64,000 nt of DNA from Pseudaminobacter salicylatoxidans (GTDB taxonomy: Bacteria; Pseudomonadota; Alphaproteobacteria; Rhizobiales; Rhizobiaceae), in the NCBI RefSeq assembly GCF_003148475.1, contig NZ_QGGG01000011.1, positions 62,001-126,000 on the forward strand, written 5' to 3'. The notes under the pieces are model-generated. The model was given only the letters and a program-made list of their open reading frames with translations. It made no database searches and was not told the DNA's origin. Position 1 is the first letter of the stretch; every line of letters begins with the position of its first letter. This document shows positions 40,907 through 48,892 of this stretch, one piece after another. The translations under genes were made by a program, and so were the position numbers.

Positions 40907-41689
40907 CTATTTGCCCTTCCACACCGGGTCGCGCTTTTCGGCGAAGGCGCGGAAGCCTTCCATGTTGTCGTCCGAGGCGTAGAGCTCGTCGACGGTGCGG
41001 AACTTGCGCTTGGTGATCCAGTTCATGGCGTCCTGGAACTCCATCGCCTCGGCCTTGCGGGCCACTTCCTTGATCGAGGCGAAGACCAGCGGCGGGCCGC
41101 CGGCGAGCAGGCGGGCGATCTCCCAGACTCGGTCCTCGAGCTTGTCGGCCGGCAGAACCTCGTTGACGAGGCCCCAGCGATGCGCCTCGGCCACGTCCAT
41201 CCAGCGACCGGTGAGCAGCAGGTCCATGGCGACATGATAGGGAATGCGCTTGGGCAGCTTGATCGTCGCGGCATCGGCCAGCGTACCTGCCTTGATCTCC
41301 GGCAGCGCGAAAGAAGAATGCTCGGAGGCGTAGATCAGGTCGCAGGACAGCGCCAGTTCGAAGCCGCCGCCCACCGCCATGCCGTTGACGCAGGCGATGA
41401 CCGGCTTGTTCATGTCGCGCAACTCCTGCAGGCCGGCAAAGCCGCCGACGCCATAGTCGCCGTCCACCGCATCGCCGTTTGCCGCGGCCTTGAGGTCCCA
41501 GCCGGCCGAGAAGAACTTGTCGCCGGCCGTCTTCACGATGCAGACGCGCAGTTCGGGGTCGTCGCGGAAGGCCTGAAAAGTCAAACCCAGCAGGCGCGAC
41601 GTGGCGAGGTCGATGGCATTGGCTTTCGGCCGGTCGAGCGTCACTTCGAGGATTGTGCCTTCGCGGCGGGTCTTTACGACATCGGACAT
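40907..41689 (-). CDS. caiD: Crotonobetainyl-CoA hydratase-like enoyl-CoA hydratase (CaiD-like)
   Basis: The 260-residue crotonase-family protein resembles E. coli CaiD along its whole length. Shared parts are the start GTILEVTLDRPKANAID, FFSAGWDLKAAA at 59-70, and the ending FAEKRDPVWKGK. The two catalytic glutamates lie at E111 (GGGFELAL) and E131 (FALPEIKAG), the CaiD positions. It should hydrate crotonobetainyl-CoA to L-carnitinyl-CoA. Neighbours are the synthetase gene upstream and the esterase gene downstream, all on the minus strand. Confidence 0.82.
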   Translation of the reverse strand: MSDVVKTRREGTILEVTLDRPKANAIDLATSRLLGLTFQAFRDDPELRVCIVKTAGDKFFSAGWDLKAAANGDAVDGDYGVGGFAGLQELRDMNKPVIACVNGMAVGGGFELALSCDLIYASEHSSFALPEIKAGTLADAATIKLPKRIPYHVAMDLLLTGRWMDVAEAHRWGLVNEVLPADKLEDRVWEIARLLAGGPPLVFASIKEVARKAEAMEFQDAMNWITKRKFRTVDELYASDDNMEGFRAFAEKRDPVWKGK

Positions 41690-41710
41690 TTTTGGAACCT
41701 CCCTGGCGGC

Positions 41711-43900
41711 TCAGCCTTCGACTGAAACCACAGCCTTCTTCTCGTGGGAAACGGACGCCGCCGCTTCGCCTTCGTTTGTCACCAGCAGCGCATCGGCGAT
41801 CCAGGCGCCCTTGCCCTCGCCGCAGACGATGAGCGGGTTCACGTCGAGCTCCTCGATCGTGTGCGCGTTTTCCTGCACGAAGCGCGAAATGGCAAGGATC
41901 GCATCCACGGCAGCCGACACATCGGCCCTGGCGCGGCCGCGATAACCGTCGAGCAGCGGATAGAGCCTGAGATTCTTCAGCGCCGCCTCGACTTCGTCGC
42001 GCGATGCCGGCAGAAGCAGCGTCGCGCTGTCCTGGAGCAGTTCGACCAGCACGCCGCCGGTGCCCACGGTCATGACCGGGCCAAACAGTGCATCGCGCGT
42101 GACGCCGACGATCAGCTCGGCAACGCCGCCTTCCACCATGCGCTCGACATAGAGGCCGGTGCCGAGCGGCAGCAAGGCTTCGGCCGTCGCTCGCACTTCT
42201 TCGGGAGATTTGAGGTTCAGCTTCACCGCGCCGAGTTCGCTCTTGTGGGCCACGCCCAGCGCCTTGAGCGCCACCGGGAACCCAAGCTTCTCGGCGGCCG
42301 CAACAGCCTCGGCCACACTGGCCGCGCAAGCTCCTTGCGGCACGGCGAGACCGGCAGAACGCAACAGCGCCTTGGCTTCGGCCTCGTCGGGTACCACCTT
42401 ACCCTCCCCCTTGTGGGGAGGGTCGGCGCGAAGCGCCGGGTTGGGAGTTGCATCACCGGCCTTACCCCCACCCCCGCATTCGGCGCGACCTCCCCACAAG
42501 GGGGAGGTAGAGGGTTGGCTCCACGCCTCGCCGATGAACGCCGCCGCTTCGGCCGCATCCATCGCCTCGACGATGCCCTGCAAGGGCACGATGCCGCGCT
42601 TGAACAGCTCCGCCGCATGCGCCTCGGCCACGTTTTCCAGCATGGAGGCGACGATGGCGCCGCGCGCCTTGCTGGTCTTCAGCGCCGCCTCGAAGGCGCG
42701 CACCGTCGGCCACCAGTCGGCATCCGAGCAGCGGTCGCCGCGCGGGAAATCGAGCACCAGCATGTTGAGGTCGAAGCCGCCCGACACCATCGCGGTGAAC
42801 GTGTCGGTCATGGCCGGTTCGTTGTTCCAGATGAAGGTGTGGTAGTCGAGCGGATTGGCCACGGCCACGAAGGAGCCAAGCGTCGATTTTACCCGCGACC
42901 AATGCTCCTGCGTCAGTGCCGGGAAGCGGACCTTGCGGCCCTCGGCCGTATCGGCCATGACCGAGGCTTCGCCGCCCGAACAGCTCATCGAAGACAGCGT
43001 GTCGCCGGGAAGCGGGCCGAAGGCGTGCAAGAGCTTCAGCGTTTCGAGAAGCGAGGGGATCGAATTCACCCGCGCAATGCCGAGCCGCTTGAGGAAGGCG
43101 TCGGACGCCGCATCGGAACCGGCAAGCGAGGCGGTATGCGAAACCGTCGCCGCGCGCGCCTGTTCGGAGCGGCCGACCTTCATCGCCACGATCGGCTTGC
43201 TCAACTCGCGTGCCCGCGCCGCCAGCCGCTCGAAACCGTCGACCTTGTCAAAACCCTCGATATGCAGGCCGAGACAGGAAACGCGCTCGTCCTCGATCAG
43301 GCCGAGCGCCATTTCGGAGAGGCCCGTCTGCGCCTGGTTGCCGGCCGTCATCAGGAACGAAATTGGCAGGCCGCGCTGCTGCATGGTGATGTTGCAGGCG
43401 ATGTTGGACGACTGCGTGATGATCGCCACACCACGCGTGCCGGGCTCCAGCCGCTGGCCGCCATGCTGGTCGGGCCACAAAAGCGCACCATCGGCATAAT
43501 TGATCAGGCCGTAGCAGTTCGGCCCGATGACCGGCATCGAGCCCGCCGCCGCGACCAGCTCGGCCTGAAGCCGCTCGCCATCCTCGTCGTCGGCACCGGC
43601 TTCGAGGAAGCCCGAGGCAAAGCAGATCGCCCCGCCCGCGCCGCGCTCGGAAAGCTCGCGCACAATGTCGATGGTGGCGAAGCGGTTGACGCCGATGAAC
43701 ACGGCATCCGGCGCGCCCGGCAGGTCTGCCACCGAGGCATAGGCCTTCACGCCCTCCACCTCGTCGCGCTTGGGGTGCACCGGCCAGATGTCGCCCACAA
43801 AGCCCATTTTCAGCGACTGCTTGACGACATTGGGCGCAAACGCGCCGCCGCCGATGACCGCGATGGATTTCGGGCGCAGGAGCCGTTCGAGACGCAGCAT
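41711..43900 (-). CDS. ADP-forming acyl-CoA synthetase with a repeat-encoded insert
   Basis: This 729-residue protein is of the acetyl-CoA synthetase (ADP-forming)/Pat-like family. It has a CoA-binding domain (1-130, IAVIGGGAFAPNVVKQSL), succinyl-CoA-ligase-like domains (150-450) with the phospho-histidine H255 in VSHTASLAGSD, and a C-terminal ATP-grasp domain from about 504. Residues 462-502 (SPLWGGRAECGGGG, PPHKGEG) are translated from a palindromic repeat lying in frame at 42401-42516, between the two halves. In this cluster the likely substrate is gamma-butyrobetaine or carnitine, activated to its CoA ester; that is inference. Confidence 0.82.
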   Translation of the reverse strand: MLRLERLLRPKSIAVIGGGAFAPNVVKQSLKMGFVGDIWPVHPKRDEVEGVKAYASVADLPGAPDAVFIGVNRFATIDIVRELSERGAGGAICFASGFLEAGADDEDGERLQAELVAAAGSMPVIGPNCYGLINYADGALLWPDQHGGQRLEPGTRGVAIITQSSNIACNITMQQRGLPISFLMTAGNQAQTGLSEMALGLIEDERVSCLGLHIEGFDKVDGFERLAARARELSKPIVAMKVGRSEQARAATVSHTASLAGSDAASDAFLKRLGIARVNSIPSLLETLKLLHAFGPLPGDTLSSMSCSGGEASVMADTAEGRKVRFPALTQEHWSRVKSTLGSFVAVANPLDYHTFIWNNEPAMTDTFTAMVSGGFDLNMLVLDFPRGDRCSDADWWPTVRAFEAALKTSKARGAIVASMLENVAEAHAAELFKRGIVPLQGIVEAMDAAEAAAFIGEAWSQPSTSPLWGGRAECGGGGKAGDATPNPALRADPPHKGEGKVVPDEAEAKALLRSAGLAVPQGACAASVAEAVAAAEKLGFPVALKALGVAHKSELGAVKLNLKSPEEVRATAEALLPLGTGLYVERMVEGGVAELIVGVTRDALFGPVMTVGTGGVLVELLQDSATLLLPASRDEVEAALKNLRLYPLLDGYRGRARADVSAAVDAILAISRFVQENAHTIEELDVNPLIVCGEGKGAWIADALLVTNEGEAAASVSHEKKAVVSVEG
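42401..42516. repeat. Rhizobial palindromic repeat inserted in frame in a coding region
   Basis: Two perfect 19-bp inverted copies of CCTCCCCCTTGTGGGGAGG lie at 42403-42421 and 42489-42507, with GC-rich sequence between them. Each copy is itself a near palindrome. This is the common type of intergenic mosaic repeat of Mesorhizobium and its relatives, and its translation gives the familiar PLWGG/PPHKGEG peptide. Its length keeps the host acyl-CoA synthetase frame open, and it falls in the linker between the ligase and ATP-grasp parts. Confidence 0.85.
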
Positions 43901-43903
43901 GGC

Positions 43904-45067
43904 TCAGCCCCCGACGGCGCGCAGCAGCGCGCGGGAAATAATATGCCGCTGGATTTCCGACGTGCCTTCCCAGATGCGCTCGACGCGGGCGTCGCGCCAG
44001 ATGCGTTCCAGTGGCAGGTCGTCCATCAGGCCCATGCCGCCGTGGATCTGGATCGCCTCGTCGGCGATGAAGGCCAGAACCTCGGTGGCCTTGAGCTTGG
44101 CCATGGCCATATCCTGATCGGTCACGGTGCCCTGGTCGTATTTCCAGGCGGCCTCACGGGTAAGCAGCTCCGCCGCCTTCAGCTCGGTCGCCATGTCGGC
44201 GAGCTTGAAGGAAACGCCCTGGAACTTGCCGATCTGCTGGCCGAACTGCTCTCGGCTAGCGGCATATTCGATGGCATGGCCAAGCGCGCGCTCGGCACGT
44301 CCGAGACAGGTCGAAGCGACCTGCAGCCGGGTCGCGCCCAGCCAGCTGTTGGCGACCTCAAAGCCCTTGTGGACCTCGCCCAGCACCTGGCTCTTTGGCA
44401 GGCGACAGTTGTCGAATTCGAGGATGGCGTTGGTGTAGCCGCGATGCGAGACATTGCGATAGCCGTCGCGCACCGTGAAGCCCGGCGTACCCTTGTCGAC
44501 GAAGAACGCGGTGATCTTCTTGCGTTTGCCGCGCGGGGTATCCTCTTCGCCCGAGGCCATGAAGACAATGGCGAAGTCGGCGATGTCGGCGTGGGAGATA
44601 AAATGCTTGGTGCCGTTGAGGACAAAATCGTCGCCGTCCTGCATGGCGGTCGCCTTCATGCCGCGCAGGTCGGAGCCCGCACCCGGCTCAGTCATCGCCA
44701 GGCAATCCCACGTCTCGCCGCGAATGCAGGGATAAAGGTACTTTTCCTTCTGCTCGTCGGTGCCGGCGAGCAGGATGTTGGACGGGCGCGCCACGCAGGT
44801 CCAGTGCAGCGCATAATTGGCGCGGCCGAGTTCCTTTTCATAGAGCAGCCACGACACCGTATCGAGGCCCGCGCCACCGACTTCGGCCGGCATGTTGGCG
44901 GCATAAAGACCGGCCTCGATCGCCTTGGCCTGAATCTCCTCGATCAGTTCACGGCGCAGATGTCCGGTGCGCTCCACTTCCGCCTCATGCGGATAAAGCT
45001 CGTTTTCGACAAAGGCCCGCGTCGTGTCGACGATCAGGCGCTGTTCTTCGGTAAGCCCGAAATCCAT
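43904..45067 (-). CDS. Acyl-CoA dehydrogenase (carnitine cluster)
   Basis: The 387-residue flavoprotein has the acyl-CoA dehydrogenase signatures AMTEPGAGSDLRGMK near 125-138 and REQFGQQIGKFQGV. The catalytic-base glutamate is in the expected C-terminal position, E367 in IWEGTSEIQ. In this cluster it could oxidise gamma-butyrobetainyl-CoA to crotonobetainyl-CoA, the reverse of the reduction by CaiA. It ends 3 bases before the synthetase gene begins. The start at 45067 (MDFGLTEEQRL) is chosen; upstream in-frame sequence belongs to another gene. Confidence 0.83.
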   Translation of the reverse strand: MDFGLTEEQRLIVDTTRAFVENELYPHEAEVERTGHLRRELIEEIQAKAIEAGLYAANMPAEVGGAGLDTVSWLLYEKELGRANYALHWTCVARPSNILLAGTDEQKEKYLYPCIRGETWDCLAMTEPGAGSDLRGMKATAMQDGDDFVLNGTKHFISHADIADFAIVFMASGEEDTPRGKRKKITAFFVDKGTPGFTVRDGYRNVSHRGYTNAILEFDNCRLPKSQVLGEVHKGFEVANSWLGATRLQVASTCLGRAERALGHAIEYAASREQFGQQIGKFQGVSFKLADMATELKAAELLTREAAWKYDQGTVTDQDMAMAKLKATEVLAFIADEAIQIHGGMGLMDDLPLERIWRDARVERIWEGTSEIQRHIISRALLRAVGG

Positions 45068-45185
45068 CAGTAACCTCCCATACAGGCGACATGGCCGCCC
45101 AAATCCGTCCCCGTCCGGTCTGCTTCGTGCAACGGAGCAGGAGCGAAACACGGCGGCGCCCAACCTGGCGCCGCCGCGTCTCTCC

Positions 45186-46205
45186 TCAGCTCTCGACCTT
45201 GTCCTTGGCGGCGAGCGCGGACAGGCGGCTGGTGTATTCGTTGTAAAGCGCGCCAGCGCCCCAGCCTTCACCCTTGTTCTGCTTGCCCAGTGCTTCCATG
45301 ATCGCGACGAGGTTGTCGTCGCGAATCTTTTCCAACTCGCGGATCGACCATTTATCGGACTGCTCGTCGGACTGGCCGGCAATCAGATCGACCAGTTCGT
45401 CGTTGAATTCCGGCACGTCCATCAGCTTCGTCCACGGCCAGCTGAGGCACGGGCCGAACTGGGCCATGAAGTGGCGCATACCCGCCTCGCCGCCGGCGAT
45501 GCGGTAGACCTGGAACATACCCATCTGCGCCCAGCGCAGGCCGAAGGAGTAGCGCATGATGTCGTCGAGTTCCTCGACCGAGCAGATGCCGTCCTTGATC
45601 AGCCACAGCGCCTCGCGCCATGCGGCCTCCAGCAGGCGGTCGCCGACGAAGGCCTCGATCTCCTTGCGGATCACCACCGGCTTCATGCCGATCGAGGCGT
45701 AGAGCGCACGCGCCTTTTCGATGACGGCCGGCGTCGTCTTCTCGCCGCCGACGATCTCGACCAGCGGCAGCAAGTAGACCGGATTGAACGGATGGGCGAC
45801 GACCAGGCGCTCCGGATGCTTCAGCGCCGGCTGCATATCGGTCGGCTTGATGCCGGAGGTGGACGAGCCGATCAGCGCGTCGGCCGGGGCATGGACGTCG
45901 ATCTCGGCCAACACCTTGTGCTTGATGTCGAGCCGCTCCGGCACGCTTTCCTGGATGAAGTCGGCGCCCGTCACCGCCTCGGCGAGGGTCTTGGCGAAGG
46001 TCAGCTTGCCTTCCCGGGGCAGGCCGCCGGGCAGCATCTGCTTGTAGGCGCGCCGCGCGCCTTCCATCACCTCGTCGACCTTGCGCGAGGCCTCCGGATC
46101 GGGATCGTAGATGGAAACGTCGATGCCGTTCAGCAACAGACGCGCGACCCAGCCCGCGCCGATAACACCGCCGCCGATAGCGGCTGCTTTCTTGATACTG
46201 CTCAT
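45186..46205 (-). CDS. cdhA: L-carnitine 3-dehydrogenase (CdhA-like)
   Basis: The 339-residue enzyme is of the 3-hydroxyacyl-CoA dehydrogenase fold with an N-terminal NAD fingerprint IGGGVIGAGWVARLLLNGIDV. The motif AHPFNPVYLLPLVEIVGG carries the catalytic histidine, and the helical C-terminal domain includes the EAAWREALWLIKDG segment seen in carnitine dehydrogenases. It oxidises L-carnitine to 3-dehydrocarnitine. Some rhizobial versions carry a fused C-terminal thioesterase; this one does not. It overlaps the HD-domain gene by four bases. Confidence 0.86.
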   Translation of the reverse strand: MSSIKKAAAIGGGVIGAGWVARLLLNGIDVSIYDPDPEASRKVDEVMEGARRAYKQMLPGGLPREGKLTFAKTLAEAVTGADFIQESVPERLDIKHKVLAEIDVHAPADALIGSSTSGIKPTDMQPALKHPERLVVAHPFNPVYLLPLVEIVGGEKTTPAVIEKARALYASIGMKPVVIRKEIEAFVGDRLLEAAWREALWLIKDGICSVEELDDIMRYSFGLRWAQMGMFQVYRIAGGEAGMRHFMAQFGPCLSWPWTKLMDVPEFNDELVDLIAGQSDEQSDKWSIRELEKIRDDNLVAIMEALGKQNKGEGWGAGALYNEYTSRLSALAAKDKVES

Positions 46206-46831
46206 GCGGATGCTCCCGCTCTTTGGCTAGCTGTTTGGGGATTGACGAGCGCGACGCGCTCGCCGACGCGGATGACGGCGGGATCGTAGGCCTGGCGGGA
46301 GAACACTTTTTCCACCATGGGCCGGAAGAAATCGAGCGGCAGGGTCTCGTACCCGGGATCGAAGCTCGACTGGTCCCACCGCTCGCAGAACTGGTCGCAG
46401 TCGTCGTAGTAGGGATGCCCGGCGAACTTATCGCGCGCATGGCGATTGCCGCCAACGTGATGCGCATAATAGAGCCGCTGGAAATCCCCGTGCTTCTCGA
46501 CCACCCAGTGGCACTGTTCGCGAACGAACGGCCGCAGGATCGCGGCCGCATATTCGTCGTGGTTGTAGGGTGCGTAGATGTCGCCGATATCGTGCAGGAG
46601 GGCGCAGACGACCCAGTCGTCGTCGGCGCCGTCGCGCCAGGCACGGGTGGCCGCCTGCACCGAGTGGCCAAGCCGCGTGACCTTGTAGCCCGACAGGCTC
46701 TCGTCAAGCTTTACCAGGGCGTCGAGAAGACGCCCCCCGGTCTTGGTGGCAAACTCGATCTCGTGCTCGGTGAGGAAGGCATAGTCCTCGCGGTCGCCAT
46801 CCTTCATCGCCGTGAACTTGACCGTTTCCAT
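46202..46831 (-). CDS. HD-domain protein, candidate PhnZ/TmpB-type diiron oxygenase
   Basis: The 209-residue protein is an HD-fold protein that can be laid over PhnZ. Its metal-ligand residues line up as H56 (LGHSVQA), H80-D81 (CALLHDIGD), H91 (YNHDEY), H114 (VVEKHGD) and D153 (CERWDQSSF), the six ligands of the mixed-valent diiron centre in PhnZ. The Tyr/Glu pair that gates PhnZ is not clear; Y49 lies nearby. It sits between the beta-keto acid cleavage enzyme and carnitine dehydrogenase genes, overlapping the latter. A phosphohydrolase role is the alternative. Substrate unknown. Confidence 0.72.
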   Translation of the reverse strand: METVKFTAMKDGDREDYAFLTEHEIEFATKTGGRLLDALVKLDESLSGYKVTRLGHSVQAATRAWRDGADDDWVVCALLHDIGDIYAPYNHDEYAAAILRPFVREQCHWVVEKHGDFQRLYYAHHVGGNRHARDKFAGHPYYDDCDQFCERWDQSSFDPGYETLPLDFFRPMVEKVFSRQAYDPAVIRVGERVALVNPQTASQRAGASA

Positions 46832-46869
46832 GGCGTCCTCTCCCTTTTCCGCCTGGAACTATTGCCGGC

Positions 46870-47787
46870 TTAGACCGCCACCGGCGCGCGCTTGGTGAGG
46901 TTCAGCTTCTGGCGCACCTCTTCCGGCCCGATCACACGGGCACCCATGTTCTCGACGATGGTGACCGCACGCTCGACGAGCTGCGCATTGGTGGCCAGCA
47001 CGCCCTTGTCGAGCCACAGATTGTCCTCGAGGCCTACACGAACGTTGCCGCCGGCCAGGACCGCAGCGGCCGCATAGGCCATCTGGTTGCGGCCAAGCGA
47101 GAAGGCCGAGAAGGTCCATTCCTGCGGCACATTGTTGACCATGGCCATGAAGGTGTTCAGGTCGTCCGGCGCGCCCCACGGCACGCCCATGCAGAGCTGC
47201 ACCAGGGCATCCGGCTTGAGAACGCCTTCCTTCACGAGTTCCTTGGCAAACCAGAGATGACCGGTGTCGAAAGCTTCGATCTCCGGCTTGACGCCCATTT
47301 CGGTCATCATCGAGCCCATGGCGCGCAGCATGCCGGGGGTGTTGGTCATCACATAGTCGGCTTCGTTGAAGTTCATCGTGCCGCAGTCCAGCGTGCAGAT
47401 TTCCGGCAGGCACTGGCGCACATGCTCCACGCGCTCGGCGGCACCGGCCATGTCGGTGCCCTGCTCCTTCAGCGGCAGCGGCGCCTCGGTGGACCCGAAC
47501 ACCATGTCGCCGCCCATCCCGGCGGTGAGGTTCAGCACCACGTCGACATTGGCGTCGCGGATGCGCTCGGTCACTTCGCGATAGAGGTGGACGTCGCGGC
47601 GCGGCTTGCCCGTCTCGGGGTCGCGCACATGGCAGTGCACGACGGCCGCGCCCGCCTTCGCCGCCTCGATGGCCGAATCGGCGATCTGCTTGGGCGAGCG
47701 GGGCACGTGCGGGCTGCGGTCCTGCGTTCCCCCCGAGCCGGTCACGGCACAGGTGATGAAGACCTCGCGGTTCATGGAAAGCGGCAT
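46870..47787 (-). CDS. Beta-keto acid cleavage enzyme, 3-dehydrocarnitine-type (CdhC/BKACE-like)
   Basis: The 305-residue DUF849 protein shows the zinc motif HCHVRD (H51, H53), an N-terminal FITCAVTGSG and the VRVGLEDNLWLDKG block of this family. It should cleave 3-dehydrocarnitine with acetyl-CoA to betainyl-CoA and acetoacetate. The start at 47787 has a strong GGAGGAA site. It is the first gene of the cluster, read away from the divergent CdhR-like regulator. Confidence 0.85.
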   Translation of the reverse strand: MPLSMNREVFITCAVTGSGGTQDRSPHVPRSPKQIADSAIEAAKAGAAVVHCHVRDPETGKPRRDVHLYREVTERIRDANVDVVLNLTAGMGGDMVFGSTEAPLPLKEQGTDMAGAAERVEHVRQCLPEICTLDCGTMNFNEADYVMTNTPGMLRAMGSMMTEMGVKPEIEAFDTGHLWFAKELVKEGVLKPDALVQLCMGVPWGAPDDLNTFMAMVNNVPQEWTFSAFSLGRNQMAYAAAAVLAGGNVRVGLEDNLWLDKGVLATNAQLVERAVTIVENMGARVIGPEEVRQKLNLTKRAPVAV

Positions 47788-47914
47788 AAATTCCTCCAAT
47801 CGACCGGCGCGCGCACTTCTCATCCGGCTCCAGTGCCCGGACATCGCGCCGTTTCTCGCAAGGGATCATGGCGGACTTGCCTGAAACTGCTTTGCACTTT
47901 ACGAACCTGAATTG
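47788..47914. promoter_or_regulatory. Divergent promoter region of the carnitine cluster
   Basis: These 127 bases separate the BKACE gene (leftward) from the CdhR-like regulator (rightward) and must hold both promoters and any CdhR site. I see no consensus -35/-10 pair and no long perfect dyad. The regulator's ATG lacks a good Shine-Dalgarno sequence. Confidence 0.5.
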
Positions 47915-48892
47915 ATGAAAAGCGAAAAGCCTTCAATCTTTCTTCCCGACCGTTCGCCGCTCAGGGTGACGATGCTGGTTTTCTCCGGCTGCTCCATCAT
48001 GTGCGTGGCCTCCGCCGTCGATCCGCTGCGCGCGGCCAACCGCGTATCTGGCGAAACGCTGTTCGACTGGAAGCTGGTTTCGATGGACGGCGCGCCACCG
48101 GTGACGACCTCGGGCCTGCCCGTGGCGGTCGGCGGAAAGTTCGATCCGGGCGAAAAAACCGACGTACTGGCCATCATCGGCGGCTTCGGCACAAGAATGC
48201 AGGGAACGTCCGCCCTGCTGGCCGGCCTGCGGCGCGTGGCGCGCTCGGCGCGCGCGGTGGGCGGCATCGAGGCCGGCACCTGGCTCGTCGCCCGCGCGGG
48301 GCTGCTGGAAGGCCGCAGCGCCACCACCCACTGGGAGGACTTGGAGGATTTCACCGCCGCCTTCCCGGGCGTGGATGTGCGGCCGGACCGCTACATCATC
48401 GACGGGCCGGTCTTCACCTCCGGCGGCGCCTCACCCACCTTCGACCTGATGCTGCACCTCATCCGTTCGCGGCTCGGCATGGCGGTGGCGCTCGATGTCG
48501 CCAGCGTCTTCATCTACGATCAGGCGCGCGCGGCGACCGACGCGCAGCCGCTCGTCTCGCTCGGCAGGCTCGATGGCTACGACCCGCGACTGGCACAGGC
48601 AATCCGCCTCATGGAAGCGCATATCGACCAGCCGCTGACGATCTCGGCCATCGCCCGGCGCACCGGCCTGACGACACGCGCGCTGGAAAAAATCTTCGGC
48701 AAGTCGATCGGCGAGACGCCCGGCGCCTACTATCTGCGCCTGCGCCTCAGCGCGGCGCGGCGGCTGGTGGTGGACACGGCCGTGCCCATGGCCGACATTG
48801 CCGCGCGCACCGGCTTTTCCAGCGCCGCTGGCTTTTCGCGTGCGTTTGCCAAGACATTCGGCATGTCGCCGACGCAGCTGAGACGACGCTGA
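47915..48892 (+). CDS. GlxA-type AraC regulator, CdhR-like
   Basis: The 325-residue protein combines an N-terminal DJ-1/PfpI-like sensor domain (VTMLVFSGCSIMCVASAVDPLRAANR, then FTSGGASPTFDLMLHLI) with a C-terminal AraC DNA-binding domain. The first helix-turn-helix is LTISAIARRTGLTTRALEKIF and the second is ADIAARTGFSSAAGFSRAFAK. This is the architecture of CdhR and GbdR, which control carnitine and betaine genes in Pseudomonas. Divergent orientation to the BKACE gene supports a role as its activator. ATG 47915 is used; the TTG just before is unlikely. Confidence 0.78.
   Translation: MKSEKPSIFLPDRSPLRVTMLVFSGCSIMCVASAVDPLRAANRVSGETLFDWKLVSMDGAPPVTTSGLPVAVGGKFDPGEKTDVLAIIGGFGTRMQGTSALLAGLRRVARSARAVGGIEAGTWLVARAGLLEGRSATTHWEDLEDFTAAFPGVDVRPDRYIIDGPVFTSGGASPTFDLMLHLIRSRLGMAVALDVASVFIYDQARAATDAQPLVSLGRLDGYDPRLAQAIRLMEAHIDQPLTISAIARRTGLTTRALEKIFGKSIGETPGAYYLRLRLSAARRLVVDTAVPMADIAARTGFSSAAGFSRAFAKTFGMSPTQLRRR

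Noticed and set aside
41711-43900. Frameshift or assembly error in the acyl-CoA synthetase gene
   Set aside because: The odd glycine/proline-rich stretch is fully explained by an inserted palindromic repeat whose length is a multiple of three; both domain halves remain in frame.
41744-45073. Plus-strand open frame of 1109 codons
   Set aside because: It lies opposite the synthetase and acyl-CoA dehydrogenase genes, shows no protein-family features and is the usual codon-bias shadow of GC-rich genes.
39941-48892. Genomic island or mobile element carrying the carnitine genes
   Set aside because: No integrase, tRNA, direct repeats or obvious composition change at the borders.
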